Shown here: one piece after another, positions 26,700-29,290 of the stretch
How the letters are laid out: each line of letters opens with the position of its first letter
How positions within the stretch are numbered: position 1 is the first letter of the stretch
Source of the DNA: Desulfobacca_B sp046538075
GTDB lineage: Bacteria > Desulfobacterota > Desulfobaccia > Desulfobaccales > Desulfobaccaceae
Length of the DNA stretch: 29,290 nt
Assembly: GCA_046538075.1 (NCBI GenBank)
Contig: JBKHJN010000035.1
Span: 1-29,290, forward strand
Reading direction: 5' to 3'
Notes under the pieces: generated by a model
Seen by the model: only the letters and a program-made list of their open reading frames with translations
Database searches by the model: none
What the model was told of the DNA's origin: nothing
Translations under genes and position numbers: made by a program

Positions 26700-27488
26700 G
26701 TGAGCTCTTCGCTCAAAGACCGGGTCCAGGTCAGCGTCCCGTTTTCTTTGTTAGTAAAATACTATCTCCCTACCTTTCTCCAAAGCCGTCTCAATCCCGA
26801 GATCAGCATTGATGCCGACAGCCTGGAACAGTGTTCTCGAGCCGACTTTGCCCAGGTGGCCCGCCAATTCCAGGAAGCCGGGCTGACCATCACCCTCCAT
26901 GCCCCCTTTCAGGACCTATGGCCGGGGGCACTGGATGGCTTGATCCGGTCCGCCAGCCGGGACCGGCTCCAGCAGGCCCTGGCCCTGCTGGAAGTCTTTC
27001 AGCCTCCCAGCATTGTCTGCCACGTGGCTTATGATGACAACTATTACCATCACTGCCAGGACCAGTGGCTGGACCATAGCCTGGCCACCTGGGAAGAGAT
27101 GGCGGCCTTGGCGGCCGATTATAATACTCGCCTGATGCTGGAGAACGTCCGGGAGCCGCGTCCGGACCTGCTGCTGTCCCTGTTCTCCCGCCTTGCCGCC
27201 CCCAATCTGGGATTTTGTCTGGACGTCGGCCACCTGCAAGCCTTTGCCGGCGGCCGCTTTCAGGAGTGGCTGGAGGTCCTCTGGCCTTATGTCGGAGAAC
27301 TACATCTCCATGATAATCACGGCCAGGCTGACGAACACCTGGCCCTGGGAGCCGGGATCGTCCCCTTTGCCTTCGTCCTCGACTTCCTGGCCGGCAAAGG
27401 TGCCCAGCCGCTGATTACCCTGGAGCCGCACCAGGAAAAGAGCCTGGAACCTTCCTTGGCCTATCTTGCTAACATCTGGCCCTGGTGA
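26700..27488 (+). CDS. Sugar-phosphate isomerase/epimerase-like TIM barrel protein (AP endonuclease 2 family)
   Basis: The roughly 262-residue protein has the xylose-isomerase-like TIM barrel fold with likely metal ligands at the ends of strands: RLMLENVREP (Glu), FCLDVGHLQAF (Asp and His), GELHLHDNHGQ (His) and LITLEPH (Glu). Substrates in this family range from sugars and inosose to abasic DNA and cannot be chosen here. The GTG at 26700 has GGGGAG 4-5 bases upstream. An ATG at 26667 would overlap mce by 14 bases without a clear site. It is co-transcribed with mce and followed by tRNA-Arg. Confidence 0.8.
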   Translation: MSSSLKDRVQVSVPFSLLVKYYLPTFLQSRLNPEISIDADSLEQCSRADFAQVARQFQEAGLTITLHAPFQDLWPGALDGLIRSASRDRLQQALALLEVFQPPSIVCHVAYDDNYYHHCQDQWLDHSLATWEEMAALAADYNTRLMLENVREPRPDLLLSLFSRLAAPNLGFCLDVGHLQAFAGGRFQEWLEVLWPYVGELHLHDNHGQADEHLALGAGIVPFAFVLDFLAGKGAQPLITLEPHQEKSLEPSLAYLANIWPW

Positions 27489-27537
27489 TCTTATCCCGGT
27501 TTCAGCCTGCCCCCGACATTTCCGGCCAGGCAAATTC

Positions 27538-27565
27538 TTGACATCGATTTCCCCTGTGATATTAT
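27538..27565 (+). promoter_or_regulatory. Sigma-70 promoter of tRNA-Arg
   Basis: Consensus TTGACA (27538-27543), 16 bases, then TATTAT (27560-27565), ending 9 bases before the tRNA 5' end. Confidence 0.75.
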
Positions 27566-27574
27566 TAAATTTGT

Positions 27575-27651
27575 GGGCGATTAGCTCAGGTGGATAGAGC
27601 GTTGGTCTCCGGAACCAAAGGCCGGGTGTTCGAGTCACCCATCGCCCACCA
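27575..27651 (+). tRNA. tRNA-Arg (anticodon CCG)
   Basis: The cloverleaf is complete. The acceptor stem is GGGCGAT with ATCGCCC. The D stem is GCTC/GAGC. The anticodon arm is TTGGT-CTCCGGA-ACCAA with CCG at 27609-27611. The T arm is GGGTG-TTCGAGT-CACCC. ACCA is encoded at the end. It reads CGG codons. It is the right-hand border of the core block. Confidence 0.97.
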
Positions 27652-27660
27652 GGAAAATCA

Positions 27661-27690
27661 AGGGGTTAGATAAATTCTTAACCCTTTTTT
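27661..27690 (+). terminator. Rho-independent terminator of tRNA-Arg
   Basis: AGGGGTTA pairs with TAACCCTT (one G-T pair) across a 10-base loop, ending in a run of T's. It shares the GGGTTA core with the tRNA-His terminator. Confidence 0.85.
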
Positions 27691-27750
27691 CTTTCCTTAT
27701 TTATATTTTCCAACCTCATTTCCAACGTAATTCATGTTTTAATCCTTTAG

Positions 27751-27821
27751 AAGCCCTATAACCTGTGGCCTTTATTCCATTCCTGAAGGGTCATAATAAT
27801 TCCTGGTATTTTATAGGGCTT
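27751..27821. repeat. Long-spaced 11-bp inverted repeat
   Basis: AAGCCCTATAA (27751-27761) and TTATAGGGCTT (27811-27821) are exact complements, 49 bases apart. It could be the ends of a small mobile element or an RNA stem. Confidence 0.5.
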
Positions 27822-28773
27822 AAGTAGGTCTTCAAAAACTCTAACTCCGGAGAGCCTTCGAATTCTGATGGGATACAGGTGCAGTAAACTCCGTTAGCTC
27901 TCTACTCAAAGCCTGATGAAGCCTTTAATGAAAAATAATCCACCAAACCAGAAGTCGAAAAACTCCTGCGTCCTCTGGCATCACGCTGCAGAGCCCCAGG
28001 GGAAGAATAGGGTTTAAAATTCCGGTCAAGCTGCTGACCTTTGCCTTCTTTGAAGCCTGGGACCTATCAACTTTTATAAGCTCTGATATTTGCTGAAGGA
28101 CCTTCTGAACTCCTTCAATGAATAAACCGACGGCATAACCGATGTGTCTGTTAGTTCACCCTATAAAATTAAGCCACAATATTCTTGCCTGACGGTAGCG
28201 TTGGCGCTCCAGGACTATGTAACTGAAACCACCCCCAAACCATTGACTGCCACCACACATGCCACTGCCCATGGGTGAGGCCAAGCCTGTGCTGGGGTCG
28301 ATAGCTGAGGAAAGAATAAATAATTTAAGCTCAGCTCCCAGCTGGGGTGCGGGTCAAGAGGAGTGGAAAAGTAACAAAGAACAGGCTGGATAGTGGTGAT
28401 AGTGGTAGCTATGGCAACGAAAATCAAAACCCCGGGATTGGGACTCCTACCCCCGGTACTAAGATAATCGTCCCGGAAATTTTTTGAAAAACCTCGTTGA
28501 TGGTCTGCAATGGCATCATGCGGTAGCTGCAAGTCATTAGTGGTTATTAAACTCTTCCCTGAATTTTTGGCAGAAGGCAAGCTCTGCTGTAAGATTAGTC
28601 GAGAGAATATAGTCATTTTAAAGTACTAAAGAGAGCCATTTTCATAAGGCCAAGCCTCCCTCCATAAAGTAGGGGGTGCTGTCCGATGTGTCCCTGGGTA
28701 TGTTGATTCTATCCGGAATTTTCTAAAAATGTTTGCTACTGCCAATTGGCCTGCTAACATCTGACTTTTTTAC

Positions 28774-28878
28774 ATCTCAATATCTTTCATGTGCATTAGG
28801 TCGTGGGTTTCCTTATCCCGCCGCTACCGGATATTGTTGTCTGGAGTCCTTACAACCATAACAATGAAATATTGAGAT
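28774..28878. repeat. Long-spaced 15-bp inverted repeat
   Basis: ATCTCAATAT-CT-TTCAT (28774-28790) matches the complement of ATGAAATATTGAGAT (28864-28878) with a 2-base bulge, 73 bases apart. Inside, GTTGT...ACAAC could form a smaller hairpin. Candidate MITE or structured RNA; no clear target-site duplication is seen. Confidence 0.5.
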
Positions 28879-29243
28879 TCTAAGGGCATGAAATGACCAA
28901 ATTTTAGGGAAGAATTACTCCTCAGAGAAATTTATGCTAAAATATTATTAATGACCTGAGTCGGCTTCGGAATGGCATCTCCAGGAAAATTAACAACGAG
29001 GCAAAGCATCCTTCAAAACTAACTTTTATGGGAGGATAGCCAAGGTCAATGCATATTTTCGGTCTGAGGTAGATACTGAACTACAACCGGTGATGTATCT
29101 TTGTGAAGAGGCAATTTGAAAAAGTCTCATCTATATCGAAAAAGAGGGGCAACAATTGCTGGGACGATGAGGTTTCTGAGCATTTCAAGTCTATCTGGGT
29201 TGTTAGTCATTTTGTTATTGATTGCCGGCTAAGGTCAATGCCA

Positions 29244-29272
29244 TTGACTTAAGAATAAGTCTTTGTTATAAT
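29244..29272 (+). promoter_or_regulatory. Near-consensus sigma-70 promoter directed out of the window
   Basis: TTGACT (29244-29249), 17 bases, perfect TATAAT (29267-29272). An inverted repeat GACTTA-AGAA-TAAGTC (29246-29261) covers the -35 and spacer and may be an operator. The driven gene lies beyond the window end. Confidence 0.65.
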
Positions 29273-29290
29273 CAGCCATAACATACCGAA

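Larger units (their letters stand above)
27691..29243. other. Gene-poor, lower-GC stretch downstream of tRNA-Arg
   Basis: About 1.55 kb hold no gene I can support. Base use is more AT-rich than the core. The only frame above 100 codons (28215-28616, minus) has no ribosome site, low-complexity sequence and no family resemblance. A short open stretch near 29000-29110 (about 38 codons, ending ELQPVMYLCEEAI) could be a remnant of coding DNA. Two long-spaced inverted repeats lie here. It may be a decayed island at a tRNA site. Confidence 0.6.

Noticed and set aside
28215..28616. Minus-strand open frame of 133 codons
   Set aside because: No ribosome binding site, low-complexity composition, no recognisable family, and it lies in a gene-poor stretch.

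Overview
The window looks like chromosome from a GC-rich anaerobic deltaproteobacterium (Desulfobacterota, perhaps a sulfate reducer or syntroph). This is inferred from gene content: a small assimilatory-type sulfite reductase, a TmcB/HdrD-like iron-sulfur oxidoreductase, an acyl-CoA dehydrogenase, methylmalonyl-CoA epimerase and late cobalamin genes. No rRNA or other phylogenetic marker is present to fix the lineage.

Layout: a core block of housekeeping genes (about 6.77-27.65 kb) is bounded by two tRNA genes, tRNA-His(GTG) on the left (minus strand) and tRNA-Arg(CCG) on the right (plus strand). Each tRNA is followed by an intrinsic terminator, and accessory DNA lies on the outer, 3' side of both.

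Left accessory region (1-6.7 kb): a very AT-rich two-gene unit (an AAA/ABC-type ATPase and a PIN-like nuclease, a candidate defence module) faces a GC-rich prophage remnant on the opposite strand. The remnant contains a MerR-like regulator, a hypothetical protein, a Nu1-like small terminase and an unusual 879-residue protein. In that protein a GpA-type large terminase, cut inside its nuclease domain, is fused in frame to a ParB-like domain and a PAPS-reductase-like PP-loop domain.

Core block, left to right: siroheme sulfite reductase-like protein; HPF/RaiA-cold-shock fusion; AmrS-type radical SAM enzyme; corrinoid adenosyltransferase (cobO); acyl-CoA dehydrogenase; cobU-cobT-cobS, interrupted by a small antisense membrane-protein gene; prfB with its programmed +1 frameshift; a YihY-type membrane protein; a TmcB/HdrD-like protein; a solitary DNA methyltransferase; and an mfd-surA-asnS operon. 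After these come a hypothetical gene, methylmalonyl-CoA epimerase and a xylose-isomerase-like TIM barrel protein. CobO, CobU, CobT and CobS together cover adenosylation and nucleotide-loop assembly of B12. B12 would serve methylmalonyl-CoA mutase, whose partner epimerase is encoded at 26.3 kb.

Right accessory region (27.69-29.29 kb): lower-GC DNA with no convincing gene, two long-spaced inverted repeats and, at the very edge, a near-consensus sigma-70 promoter directed out of the window. A two-copy dispersed hairpin repeat lies upstream of the acyl-CoA dehydrogenase and the DNA methyltransferase.
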